Part shown: in pieces, positions 9,802 to 18,651 of the stretch
Layout of the letters: the number at the start of each line of letters is the position of its first letter
Numbering within the stretch: the first letter of the stretch is position 1
Origin: Deltaproteobacteria bacterium
Lineage (GTDB): Bacteria > Desulfobacterota > Desulfuromonadia > Desulfuromonadales > Geopsychrobacteraceae
Reading direction: 5' to 3'
NCBI GenBank assembly: GCA_024279255.1
Contig: JAJRRT010000107.1
Location: forward strand, 179,281 to 243,280
DNA length: 64,000 bases
Notes under the pieces: model-generated
What the model saw: the letters and a program-made list of their open reading frames with translations, nothing else
What the model was told of the DNA's origin: nothing
Databases searched by the model: none
Translations under genes and position numbers: made by a program

Positions 9802-10004
9802 TGTGCCTCCAGCTGAATGGGAGGACAGGGGATATCGCCATAAGAACAGAACACACAGCAGTCACCCGCCTGCGGCTTGAGCAGCTGGCCGCAGCCGCTG
9901 CACTGATGGAAAAACTGACAGGCATCGGTCGGCATGATCAGTGTTTCGGCCTGACCACAATCTGGACAGGTCAAGGTCGATTCAGTCTGTATCCCTGCCC
10001 CCAT
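9798..10004 (-). CDS. GDCCVxC-motif putative zinc-binding protein
   Basis: 68 aa; LTCPDCGQAETLIMPTDACQFFHQCSGCGQLLKPQAGDCCVFCSYGDIPCPP. Confidence 0.85.
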   Translation of the reverse strand: MGAGIQTESTLTCPDCGQAETLIMPTDACQFFHQCSGCGQLLKPQAGDCCVFCSYGDIPCPPIQLEAQ

Positions 10005-10056
10005 AACTCAACTCCTTTTTCGCTACGTCCACAACACGGCGGACGTCATTGACACA

Positions 10057-10215
10057 TCATCTGCCTTCCGGATGTTTATCAGTACACTGACAAGTGCCTT
10101 CTTTTTTCGCCACAACGATCTGTTCGAGAATGACAGAATGCCCGGCATGTCGCACAAGATCGTTACGGATATCCTCTTCGGTGTGTTCAAAACAGTAGCA
10201 GAGGTATTTTTTCAT
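10057..10215 (-). CDS. 52-aa CxC...CxC putative [2Fe-2S]-binding (BFD/CopZ-N-like) protein
   Basis: Not in ORF track (under 60 aa). Minus strand MKKYLCYCFEHTEEDIRNDLVRHAGHSVILEQIVVAKKEGTCQCTDKHPEGR*; lies between MerR and GDCCVxC genes. Confidence 0.82.
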   Translation of the reverse strand: MKKYLCYCFEHTEEDIRNDLVRHAGHSVILEQIVVAKKEGTCQCTDKHPEGR

Positions 10216-10218
10216 CCC

Positions 10219-10623
10219 TCAAATCTCCTCGGCCAGATTGGCCAGTATCGGGCAGGTCTCCGCACCCCTCTCACATTCGGTCACCAGCAGCCCAAGCGCA
10301 TCGGTCATCTTCTGCAATGCGGAAATCCGTTCGTTCAGGTCGTTGATCTTCCGCTGTGCCCTGTGACGTACATCTTCACAGCTGACCTGCTCTCCAAAAT
10401 AAAACCCCAAGAGCTCGCGAATTTCGCGCAGCGAGAAACCGATCTTTTTAGCCCGAACGATAAAATGCAACCGACGCAGCGTTTCCTCCGGATAACTTCG
10501 GAACCCGTCGATTGGCCTGAGCGGCTGCTCTATCAGCCCCTGACGCTCGTAAAAACGGATGGTTTCAATTCCAATTCCGACTACCGCGGCTACCTTGCCG
10601 ATGGTCTGTTCCGCCATGGACAC
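10219..10623 (-). CDS. MerR-family mercury-type regulator
   Basis: 134 aa; IGKVAAVVGIGIETIRFYERQGLIEQPLRPIDGFRSYPEETLRRLHFI plus SCEDVRHRA and TECERGAETCPIL cysteines at MerR-like positions. Confidence 0.93.
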   Translation of the reverse strand: MSMAEQTIGKVAAVVGIGIETIRFYERQGLIEQPLRPIDGFRSYPEETLRRLHFIVRAKKIGFSLREIRELLGFYFGEQVSCEDVRHRAQRKINDLNERISALQKMTDALGLLVTECERGAETCPILANLAEEI

Positions 10624-10636
10624 CTCCTATACCTGA

Positions 10637-10668
10637 AGTCTACCAACCGTACCATAGTACAGAGTCAA
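10637..10668 (-). promoter_or_regulatory. MerR-type promoter/operator 2
   Basis: Minus strand TTGACT-CTGTACTATGGTACGGTTGG-TAGACT; shares TTGACTCnGTACTATGGTAC with operator 1. Confidence 0.8.
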
Positions 10669-10729
10669 GTCTGTCTTATCTGTTAGAATGATCAAAATAG
10701 TTTCGGTCAATCCTGCTGTTTAGAGAAAG

Positions 10730-11125
10730 GTGATCAGCGTGGAATATGTCTTTAAAAAGAAAATGAATATTTCATTCGAACTGGCAATTGAACGGGTCAG
10801 CGAAGAATTGAAAAAAGAGGGGTTCGGAATTTTAACTGAAATCGATATCAAAACGACGCTCAAAAAGAAAATTGACGTCGATTTCCGCAACTATCGGATT
10901 CTCGGCGCCTGCAACCCGACTTTTGCCCATAAGGCGCTACTGGCAGAACCCTGGATCGGCAGCATGCTGCCCTGTAATGTCATTGTGCAGGAATTTGACA
11001 ACGGTGATGTTGAAGTGGGGGCTATCAACCCGATCGCTTCGATGCAGGCGGTTGAGAACCCTGCATTGGGTGAGATTGCCGAAATTATTCAGGGAAAAAT
11101 GCAGACCGTCATCGATAACCTCTGA
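10730..11125 (+). CDS. DUF302-family protein
   Basis: 131 aa; SFELAIERVSEELKKEGFGILTEIDIKTTLKKKIDVDFRNYRILGACNPTFAHKALLAEPWIGSMLPCNVIVQE is diagnostic of DUF302. Confidence 0.92.
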   Translation: MISVEYVFKKKMNISFELAIERVSEELKKEGFGILTEIDIKTTLKKKIDVDFRNYRILGACNPTFAHKALLAEPWIGSMLPCNVIVQEFDNGDVEVGAINPIASMQAVENPALGEIAEIIQGKMQTVIDNL

Positions 11126-11129
11126 CAAA

Positions 11130-11168
11130 AAGAGCCCGCCTCCCGGAAGATCCGAGGGGTGGGCTTTT
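11130..11168 (+). terminator. Terminator after the DUF302 gene
   Basis: AGCCCGCCTC...GAGGGGTGGGCTTTT hairpin with short T-run. Confidence 0.7.
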
Positions 11169-11192
11169 CATTCAATTTGAGACTGTTGTTTC

Positions 11193-14100
11193 TCAGGCTG
11201 CCGCTTTTTCCGCACCCTTCTTCTTGAGCATATAGTAGAGGACCGGCACCGCCATCCGGCTGAAAAGGAGCGATGCAATCTCACCAAACATCAGGGCAAT
11301 TGCCAGCCCCTGAAAGATCGGGTCGGCAAGGATAACCGATGCACCAACCACCACCGCCATCGCGGTCAACAGCATCGGCCGAAAACGTACCGCGCCAGCT
11401 TCGACAACCGCTTCGCGCAAGGGTAATCCGTGGCTCATCCGCAGTTCGATGAAATCGATCAAAATGATCGAGTTACGAATGACAATCCCGGCACCGGCCA
11501 TAAACCCGATCATTGAGGTCGCGGTAAAAAAAGCTCCCAGCGCCCAGTGCGCAGGAAGCACACCGATCAGGGTAAAGGGGATCGCTGCCATCACCACCAG
11601 CGGGGTAAAGTAGTCCTTGAACCAGCCGACCATCAGTACGTAGATCAGGATCATCACCACCGCAAAGGCCAGCCCGAGATCGCGAAAGACCTCAAGGGTA
11701 ATATGCCACTCGCCGTCCCATTTGATGGATGGCTCCTCAGTATGAAACGGTTGGTTGAGATTGAAAACTTCGATCTCAGCCTCTTGACCACCGAAATCAG
11801 TCCCCTTGAGTTCTGCCAACCTGCGGTTGATATCAAGGATCGCATAGACCGGGCTTTCGACGCTCCCCGCCACATCCGCTGTAACATAGATCACCGGTTT
11901 GAGGTTTTTGCGATAAATCGACTGTTCAACCGATTGTTCCGTAACCTTCACCAATTCGCGTAGTGGAACCAGAGAGGCCTGTGGATCGGTGCTTGAGCGC
12001 AACGAAATATTCAGCAAACCATCGACCCGTGCCCGCAATCGTGCGGGCAGTTGCAGGACAATATCGATCTCTTCTTTGTCGGTCGGCTGGTGAAACAGAT
12101 CAATCGACAACCCCTGGGTCGCCATCTGCAAGGTACGAGCGATCTCGCCTTCACTGATGCCGTTGAGTGCCGCTTTTTCCTTGTCAACCTTCAGCACCAG
12201 ACGCTTGCGGTCAGCCTCGCGGTACCAGTCGATATCGACCACCCCTTCGGTAGCGTCGAAGATCTCCTTGACCTGCTGCGCCAATTTGACCCGCTGCGCA
12301 TCACTGGCTCCATATATTTCCGCGACTATAGTCTGCAGAACCGGCGGGCCGGGTGGGACCTCGGCGACCGCAACCGTCGCGCCATATTTTTCGGCGATCC
12401 GGGCGATTTCAGGCCTCATCCGTACGGCAATCGCATGGCTCTGCAAACTGCGTTGATCCTTGGGTTTCAAATTGACCTGGATATCGGCCATCGTCGGACC
12501 CTGACGCATAAAATAGTGTCGGACCAAACCGTTAAAATTATAGGGCGAAGCCACACCGGCATAAATCTGATAATCGGTGGTCGCGGTATCCTTGCTCACC
12601 ACCTCGGCCATCTCACGCGCCACCAGACTGGTCTGTTCCAGAGTTGAGCCCTCGGGCATATTGAGAATCACCTGAAACTCACTCTTATTGTCGAAGGGCA
12701 ACATCTTGACTTTGACCAGGCCGAAATAGACCATTGAGCAACTGGCCAGCAGCAGGATAATTATGCCGCTGAAAAAAACCGCGCGCCAGAAACCGCTGGC
12801 CAACAACGGATCCATGACCCGGTGGTAGAGCCGGGTGAAAAAGTCATCCGGCGCATGGTCATGATCCCTGGCGGAATCGCCTTCTTCGCCGTCCGCAGCT
12901 TGCTCTCTGCGCAGCAGCTTAACTGCAGCCCAGGGGGTCACCGTAAAAGCGATTATCATCGAAAAAATCATCGCCACCGACGACCCGATTGGAATCGGCC
13001 GCATATAGGGGCCCATCAATCCACCGACAAAGGCCATCGGCAGAATTGCGGCAATAACTGCCAGGGTTGCGAGGATCGTCGGATTTCCAACCTCGGCCAC
13101 TGCTTCAACAGCGATCGTTATCGACGACTTATTGTGCGCACCGGGCAAGCGCATGTGGCGCACGATATTTTCAACCACCACAATCGCGTCATCGACCAGA
13201 ATTCCGATCGAAAAAATCAGCGCAAACAGGGTGATCCGATTCAGGGTATAACCGTAGAGATAGAAGACCAACAGGGTCAGGGCCAGGGTTGAGGGGATGG
13301 CCAGCATGACGACCAGAGATTCTCGCCAGCCGAGGAAAAGGAGAATCAGCAGCGCAACACCAAAGACCGCAATCCCCATGTGAAATAGCAGCTCATTCGA
13401 CTTATCGGCTGCAGTTTCACCGTAATTTCGGGTGACGCTGACCTCGATATCTGCCGGGATGAGAGATCCTTTGAGTCTATCTATCTTGGCCAATACTTCG
13501 TCAACAACATTAATCGCATTGGCACCGGGCCGCTTGGCCACCGACAGGGTGACCGCAGCCTCTTCCTGCTGACCCGGCTCACCGAAGAAGACATAATTAT
13601 CCGCTTCCTGCGGACCGTCGAGAATCCGGGCGACATCGGCAAGATAGACCGGGTGGCCACCATAAACACCAACCACGATTCGACCGATCTCCTCGGCACT
13701 ACTGAGGAAACTGCCAGTCTGTAGCAGAATTTGCTGATTGAGGGATTCGAGCTTGCCGGTATAACTCTGGCTGTTGGCCTGCTTAAGCACCGGGATCAAC
13801 TGGTTGGGAGTCAGGTTCCGTGCTGCCAGCAGCAGCGGGTCGAATTCGATCCGCACCTGGCGTTTGGTGCCACCGATCAGGGTCGTTTCGGCGACATTGA
13901 AAATATTCTTGATTTCATCATCAACCTGAGCTGCCAGCCGCCGCAGGATATAATGATCATATTTGTCGCTGTGAAAGGTCAGGGCCAGAATCGGCACATC
14001 GTCAATGGTATGAGGCTTGATTAGTGGCGGTGAAACACCGAGCGGTATCCGGTCAAAATTGGTCGCAAGTTTCTGGTTAAGTCGGACAATCGAGGTTTCA

Positions 14101-14435
14101 AGATCCTCGCCGACATAAAAACGGACCACCAGCAGGCTCTGTCCCGCCATCGAGGTCGAATAGACATATTCAACCCCCGGCAGTTCGTAGAGCAACTTTT
14201 CCATCGGAATCGAAAGCCGCTGTTCGACTTCGGCGGGCGTAGCACCGGCCATACTGACCATAACATCGATCATCGGCACCTTGATCTGCGGCTCTTCTTC
14301 GCGTGGCAGCATGGTGATTGCCATGAATCCAAGCAGCAGCGAGACGATAATCGCCAGCGGTGTCAACCGCGAATTGACGAATGCGGCGGCCAGCCGTCCG
14401 GCAAATCCAGGATTATCCATGATCGACTTTTTCAT
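11193..14435 (-). CDS. RND efflux pump inner-membrane permease
   Basis: 1080 aa AcrB-like ORF with TM4 region ILVDDAIVVVENIVRHM and paired TM blocks; 4-bp overlap with upstream MFP gene. Confidence 0.96.
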   Translation of the reverse strand: MKKSIMDNPGFAGRLAAAFVNSRLTPLAIIVSLLLGFMAITMLPREEEPQIKVPMIDVMVSMAGATPAEVEQRLSIPMEKLLYELPGVEYVYSTSMAGQSLLVVRFYVGEDLETSIVRLNQKLATNFDRIPLGVSPPLIKPHTIDDVPILALTFHSDKYDHYILRRLAAQVDDEIKNIFNVAETTLIGGTKRQVRIEFDPLLLAARNLTPNQLIPVLKQANSQSYTGKLESLNQQILLQTGSFLSSAEEIGRIVVGVYGGHPVYLADVARILDGPQEADNYVFFGEPGQQEEAAVTLSVAKRPGANAINVVDEVLAKIDRLKGSLIPADIEVSVTRNYGETAADKSNELLFHMGIAVFGVALLILLFLGWRESLVVMLAIPSTLALTLLVFYLYGYTLNRITLFALIFSIGILVDDAIVVVENIVRHMRLPGAHNKSSITIAVEAVAEVGNPTILATLAVIAAILPMAFVGGLMGPYMRPIPIGSSVAMIFSMIIAFTVTPWAAVKLLRREQAADGEEGDSARDHDHAPDDFFTRLYHRVMDPLLASGFWRAVFFSGIIILLLASCSMVYFGLVKVKMLPFDNKSEFQVILNMPEGSTLEQTSLVAREMAEVVSKDTATTDYQIYAGVASPYNFNGLVRHYFMRQGPTMADIQVNLKPKDQRSLQSHAIAVRMRPEIARIAEKYGATVAVAEVPPGPPVLQTIVAEIYGASDAQRVKLAQQVKEIFDATEGVVDIDWYREADRKRLVLKVDKEKAALNGISEGEIARTLQMATQGLSIDLFHQPTDKEEIDIVLQLPARLRARVDGLLNISLRSSTDPQASLVPLRELVKVTEQSVEQSIYRKNLKPVIYVTADVAGSVESPVYAILDINRRLAELKGTDFGGQEAEIEVFNLNQPFHTEEPSIKWDGEWHITLEVFRDLGLAFAVVMILIYVLMVGWFKDYFTPLVVMAAIPFTLIGVLPAHWALGAFFTATSMIGFMAGAGIVIRNSIILIDFIELRMSHGLPLREAVVEAGAVRFRPMLLTAMAVVVGASVILADPIFQGLAIALMFGEIASLLFSRMAVPVLYYMLKKKGAEKAAA

Positions 14436-15481
14436 TGGGTCAGACCTGCCTCGACAACTTCAAGCGGCTGACCGTCGAGTAGCAGACCCTCGGTCGCGAT
14501 AACGATCTGATCTCCCGCCCGTAATCCGGAGAGAATCTCAACCCGATCAGCATAGCTTGAGCCACTGCGTACCAGGCGCATGCGCGCCACCCCCTGGTCG
14601 GCAACAAAAACCTGTTCCATCTGCCCATTCTGATGCAAAGCCGCCTTTGGGATCAACAAGGTCTGTGCCCCTTTATCGGCCAACGATACCCGAGCAAACT
14701 GACCACTGCGCAGGAGCGGGTTATCAGACAGCGTCAGCTTGACCTGGGTGCTGCGTGAAACCGGATCGACGGTCGGTGAAATTTCGCTGATCTGTGCTTC
14801 GGTAGACAAACCAACCGCGGGCACGTTTACCAGAAGAAGACTATCGAGGCGTAGCCCCTGCGCCAAAGCCTCTGGAATCTGTACCAGAACCTCGAGGGCC
14901 GCGGAGTTCTCCAATTTGAGCAGCGCGCTGCCGGGAGAGGCCAGATCTCCGACTTCGACCAGTTTATGGGTAATCGTGGCAGCGAAGGGCGCCCGGATCC
15001 GAGTATAGTCGTGCATCGCTTTTGCTTCGCGGTAGGCTGCCTCGCTGATCTGCACCAGCTCTGTCAGGGTTTTGACCTTCTCCCTGGTTGAGGCGTTGAC
15101 CTGCTGCAGCTTGGTTTCACGCTCAAGATTGCGCCTGGCTTGCGAGAGCTGAGTTTCGGCCTGGCGGACCCTGGCGCTGATTTCAGCGGCACGAACCCGC
15201 ACCAGCAGATCGCCCTTTTTAACCCTTGAACCGACAGCCACCGGCATCTCGACCACCTGACCGCTCACACGGGCCGAAATCAGGGCCTGCTCGGTCGCCT
15301 GAAGCGTTCCGGCAACTTCAACCTGAAAAGGCACTTCACTCAGCGATAGAGTTTCAACCTGCACCCGTACTTGCGGCAGACTTGAAATAACAGTCTTTCC
15401 AGCGGGCTCACTGCAACCAGCAACTCCGAGCAAAAGAAGAAGAGACCAGAGAATAAATATTTTTTGTTTCGGCAGTATCAT
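14432..15481 (-). CDS. RND periplasmic adaptor (membrane fusion protein)
   Basis: 349 aa; lipoprotein-like LLGVAGCSEP signal; VSGQVVEMPVAVGSRVKKGDLLVRV lipoyl hairpin, MFP beta-barrel. Confidence 0.95.
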   Translation of the reverse strand: MILPKQKIFILWSLLLLLGVAGCSEPAGKTVISSLPQVRVQVETLSLSEVPFQVEVAGTLQATEQALISARVSGQVVEMPVAVGSRVKKGDLLVRVRAAEISARVRQAETQLSQARRNLERETKLQQVNASTREKVKTLTELVQISEAAYREAKAMHDYTRIRAPFAATITHKLVEVGDLASPGSALLKLENSAALEVLVQIPEALAQGLRLDSLLLVNVPAVGLSTEAQISEISPTVDPVSRSTQVKLTLSDNPLLRSGQFARVSLADKGAQTLLIPKAALHQNGQMEQVFVADQGVARMRLVRSGSSYADRVEILSGLRAGDQIVIATEGLLLDGQPLEVVEAGLTQ

Positions 15482-16824
15482 TGCGTCTCCACTGAAGAGG
15501 TCAAATTTGAAGAAAATTGTGGTAGCCCGACCGCGCGCCGTAAATCAGCAATCGCTATTTGCACGGCAGAGGTCGCAACGGCATACCGCACGCGAGCATC
15601 GGTAAGCCGCGATTCAATATCAATCAGATCGGAGGCCAGAATCACCCCTTCCTTAAACCGGGCACGACTCAACTGTTCGCTCTCAAGTGCCTGCTCAACC
15701 ATCTTCTTAGTGACCAGTTTCCGTTGTTGAGCCTGACTCAACGCCAACTCAGCCTGTTTGAGCTCAAGGTTAAGCGCCAGCTCCAGTTTCCTCAGCTCAG
15801 CCCGTAAAGTTCCGAGTCGAGCCTCGGCCTGAGAAATATCTGCTGCGGAACTATGACCATCAAAAAGCTTAAAGTTCAGGTTGAGACCAGCGGTCCAGGA
15901 ATCTCCATTGCCATCCAAGATCGTCCCATGATCAAACTGATAAGAAGCAAACCCGTCAACCGTTGGTCGTCTGCTCCCCCGCGCACCACTCAACTTTGCT
16001 TCAGCGACCCGTAATGCTGCTCGCATCCGCCGTAATTCTGGGCGTTGCGCAGGACTGCGGATCTCCGGCGGGACAGGACTCGACTGTGAGATGGTTACAA
16101 GCTTGACATCACCAGCGGATAAACCGAGCAGTGTCAAAAAGATCTGCTTTGAAAGTTCGAGGTTATGTGAAGCCTGAATTTGACTTTCGAGGATTCGCGA
16201 TTCCTGAACTTCGAGATTCAAAAGATCGATCTTGAGCAGATCCCCCGCAGCGTAGCGCGCATGCGCCACGTCCAGCGCAGAGCGGATCGCATCCAGCGCT
16301 ACCTGCTGAGCTTGATCGACAGTTTCTGCCTCAACAATCCGTTGAAAGCTGCGGAAAGCTTCAAAGCCTAATTGTAGTTGAACCGATTCCCGTTCTGCGC
16401 TGGAAAGATCAACCCCGGCTCCGGCAGCATCTCTACGGGCTGTATCCTGACCACCATTGTAGAAGCGATATTGTGCTCCGATACTTAGATTTAAATTATC
16501 GGTGCGCCCCGGGTCGTTGAAATCGATCCCGGGAGTGAACTGACCCTGATTGAGGATATTCCCAAAAGAGTGGATTGGATTATTGGTCTGGCTATAGCTG
16601 CCACTCAAACCAAGCTGCGGGTAAAAACTTGCTGATGATTTGCTCAGCAAGGCCTCTGCTTCGAGCATCCGTTGGCTGGCCACCAGACTATCCGGATTGT
16701 TCCCCAGCACAAACTCGACAGCCTTGCGCGCCGTCCATTCTTCGGGAACCGGCATCTCGGCAGACTGGCTCCATCCTACGGGGAAAACAGCTAACAGCAG
16801 AAATATTAGTAATAGTCGTTTCAT
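15478..16824 (-). CDS. TolC-family outer-membrane efflux protein
   Basis: 448 aa; signal peptide, duplicated helical OEP pattern; 4-bp overlap with MFP gene. Confidence 0.93.
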   Translation of the reverse strand: MKRLLLIFLLLAVFPVGWSQSAEMPVPEEWTARKAVEFVLGNNPDSLVASQRMLEAEALLSKSSASFYPQLGLSGSYSQTNNPIHSFGNILNQGQFTPGIDFNDPGRTDNLNLSIGAQYRFYNGGQDTARRDAAGAGVDLSSAERESVQLQLGFEAFRSFQRIVEAETVDQAQQVALDAIRSALDVAHARYAAGDLLKIDLLNLEVQESRILESQIQASHNLELSKQIFLTLLGLSAGDVKLVTISQSSPVPPEIRSPAQRPELRRMRAALRVAEAKLSGARGSRRPTVDGFASYQFDHGTILDGNGDSWTAGLNLNFKLFDGHSSAADISQAEARLGTLRAELRKLELALNLELKQAELALSQAQQRKLVTKKMVEQALESEQLSRARFKEGVILASDLIDIESRLTDARVRYAVATSAVQIAIADLRRAVGLPQFSSNLTSSVETQ

Positions 16825-17019
16825 GCTTTCAAATCTTTCTCAGTACGAAAAAGCGGGGACTCAATAAATATACTCGCAAATTACTCTTTTGCAGCAAAAG
16901 AACCATTAGTTACTAACTATATGAATAATACGATATATCACTATCAACAACAAAAAACAACCCCCTTGCGAGCGCTAAACAGTTCCCCATAAAATAAATC
17001 TGATGTTTATTGTCAGGCT

Positions 17020-17033
17020 TTGACCTGGATCAT
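17020..17033 (+). promoter_or_regulatory. CRP/FNR-superfamily (FNR/DNR-like) binding site
   Basis: TTGACCTGGATCAT; centre about 29.5 bp upstream of a TAGTCT -10-like hexamer at 17056. Confidence 0.5.
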
Positions 17034-17096
17034 GTTTTTCGGCGTTGAAAGCCATTAGTCTGACACCATCAACGGCAAGCAAAGGAGAAACAAAAT

Positions 17097-17309
17097 ATGA
17101 ATCTGCCTGCAGAGATCGGCGAACAGGCCATCAACCAAGTCATCGAAACCCACCCGAGAATCGGCGAGATTCTCGACCAATACGAAATCGGCTGCGTTAC
17201 TTGCGGGGTCGGTATCTGTCTGGTCAAGGACGTAGTCAGTATCCACGCGCTGGGTGATGAAATCGAAACGAAAATCGAACAAGAAATTCTCGAGTATCTG
17301 AATAATTAA
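17097..17309 (+). CDS. DUF1858/ScdA-N-like small Cys protein
   Basis: 70 aa; ETHPRIGEILDQYEIGCVTCGVGICLVKDVVSIHAL; strong RBS aaaggag. Confidence 0.75.
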   Translation: MNLPAEIGEQAINQVIETHPRIGEILDQYEIGCVTCGVGICLVKDVVSIHALGDEIETKIEQEILEYLNN

Positions 17310-17325
17310 TAAAAGGAGTAACGCC

Positions 17326-17784
17326 ATGAGTAAACTCGCTTGCGGCTGCCCAGGCAGCCAGGTCCGTACCGTAGAAGCCCCACAAACAGAAGTCGAAGAA
17401 ACTACCGGCCGCCTGCAATCTGAACTGCGTCAATGGCCAACCCAACTCCATCTGGTTCCACCATCTGCCCCTTGGCTGCAAGATGCCCATCTGCTGATCG
17501 CCGCCGACTGCGCACCCTTTGCCTACGCTGAATATCATCGGGATTTTATCAAGGGAAAAGTGCTGGTCAACGCCTGCCCCAAACTGGACGACACCAGTTC
17601 CTATGTCGAAAAACTGACCTCGATGTTGCGTGATAATGAAATCAAGTCGCTGACCGTCACCATCATGGAAGTCCCCTGCTGCCGCGGTATGGCGATGATG
17701 GCTGAGCAGGCCCTGAAACAGTCGGGCAAGGATATCCCTTTGGAGATTGCAGTGATCGGGATCAACGGCGAAAGGAAATCGTAA
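17326..17784 (+). CDS. Cys-rich protein related to iron-sulfur oxidoreductases
   Basis: 152 aa; CGCPGSQ, LIAADCAPFAYAEYHRDFIKGKVLVNACPKLDDTSSY, VPCCRGM. Confidence 0.75.
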   Translation: MSKLACGCPGSQVRTVEAPQTEVEETTGRLQSELRQWPTQLHLVPPSAPWLQDAHLLIAADCAPFAYAEYHRDFIKGKVLVNACPKLDDTSSYVEKLTSMLRDNEIKSLTVTIMEVPCCRGMAMMAEQALKQSGKDIPLEIAVIGINGERKS

Positions 17785-17785
17785 A

Positions 17786-18340
17786 ATGGCTGAGAACGTC
17801 ACTCAAATGCTGATGGACGAACATCAGCTTATCCTGCGTATGATCTCCCTGGTCGAGAAGAATACCGAACTTCTCGAAGCGGGGCAGTTTCGCAACTGGC
17901 AGTTCTACCTCGATGCTGTCGATTTCATTCGTAACTATGCCGATAGTTTCCACCACGCCAAGGAAGAGGATGTACTCTTTATCGAGCTGGTCAACAATGG
18001 TATGCCGGCTAAAAGTTCACCGATAGAAGCGATGCTGATGGAACATGATGAGGGCCGAGCCCACGTCAAAGCCATGGAAGAAGCGGCACAAAAGGCGTTG
18101 GATGGTGTAACAGGTCAGATTCCAGAGATCGGCGCACATGCTCGCGGTTATGCCGCGCTGTTGCGCGGACATATCGATAAGGAAGATTCCATCCTCTACC
18201 CCCTGGCCGAACGGGTACTGCCAGCCGAGGTGCGCGAGCGGATGCTCGATGCCTACACGAAAGCCGAAGCAAAGAAACCTGATCTGGAAGCCCGCTATTT
18301 GAAGATGGTTGAGGAGTATGAACGTCAGGCGGCGGCCTGA
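17786..18340 (+). CDS. Hemerythrin-domain protein
   Basis: 184 aa; DEHQLILRMISLVEKN, SFHHAKEEDVLFIEL, MLMEHDEGRAHVKAM, GHIDKEDSILYPLAERVLP. Confidence 0.93.
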   Translation: MAENVTQMLMDEHQLILRMISLVEKNTELLEAGQFRNWQFYLDAVDFIRNYADSFHHAKEEDVLFIELVNNGMPAKSSPIEAMLMEHDEGRAHVKAMEEAAQKALDGVTGQIPEIGAHARGYAALLRGHIDKEDSILYPLAERVLPAEVRERMLDAYTKAEAKKPDLEARYLKMVEEYERQAAA

Positions 18341-18368
18341 TCAAAAGTCCCGACTCTCACCACCCAAT

Positions 18369-18396
18369 AAAGCCCCGGCAATCTGTCGGGGCTTTT
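18369..18396 (+). terminator. Rho-independent terminator after hemerythrin operon
   Basis: AAGCCCCGGC-N6-GTCGGGGCTTTT. Confidence 0.85.
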
Positions 18397-18651
18397 CGTT
18401 TAAGACCTTGTAAAACATTGAAAATACGTCCAAATTCTGCAGAAAAGTTCTCTTTAGAATATAATGTCAGATCAACTCTATAGGTCCTGACCATCAGTGG
18501 TCTCACTCTTTGACACGCTGACCTGCATCGCCGGGGATCAAAGGGATAACTTTAAGGCGATAAATGAACTGAAATGGGCCTGGTTTTCCCTGTCCTAGGT
18601 GGTAATGTGCGCCAGTGCCATCGGTATGCTCTGGTCTTTCAGGAGAAAAAA

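Noticed and set aside
9034-9816. 260-aa plus-strand ORF
   Set aside because: Antisense to the DsrE-like and MerF-like genes, which have clear family features and RBSs.
12051-12647. 198-aa plus-strand ORF within the RND gene
   Set aside because: Antisense shadow of the RND permease; no protein-family features.
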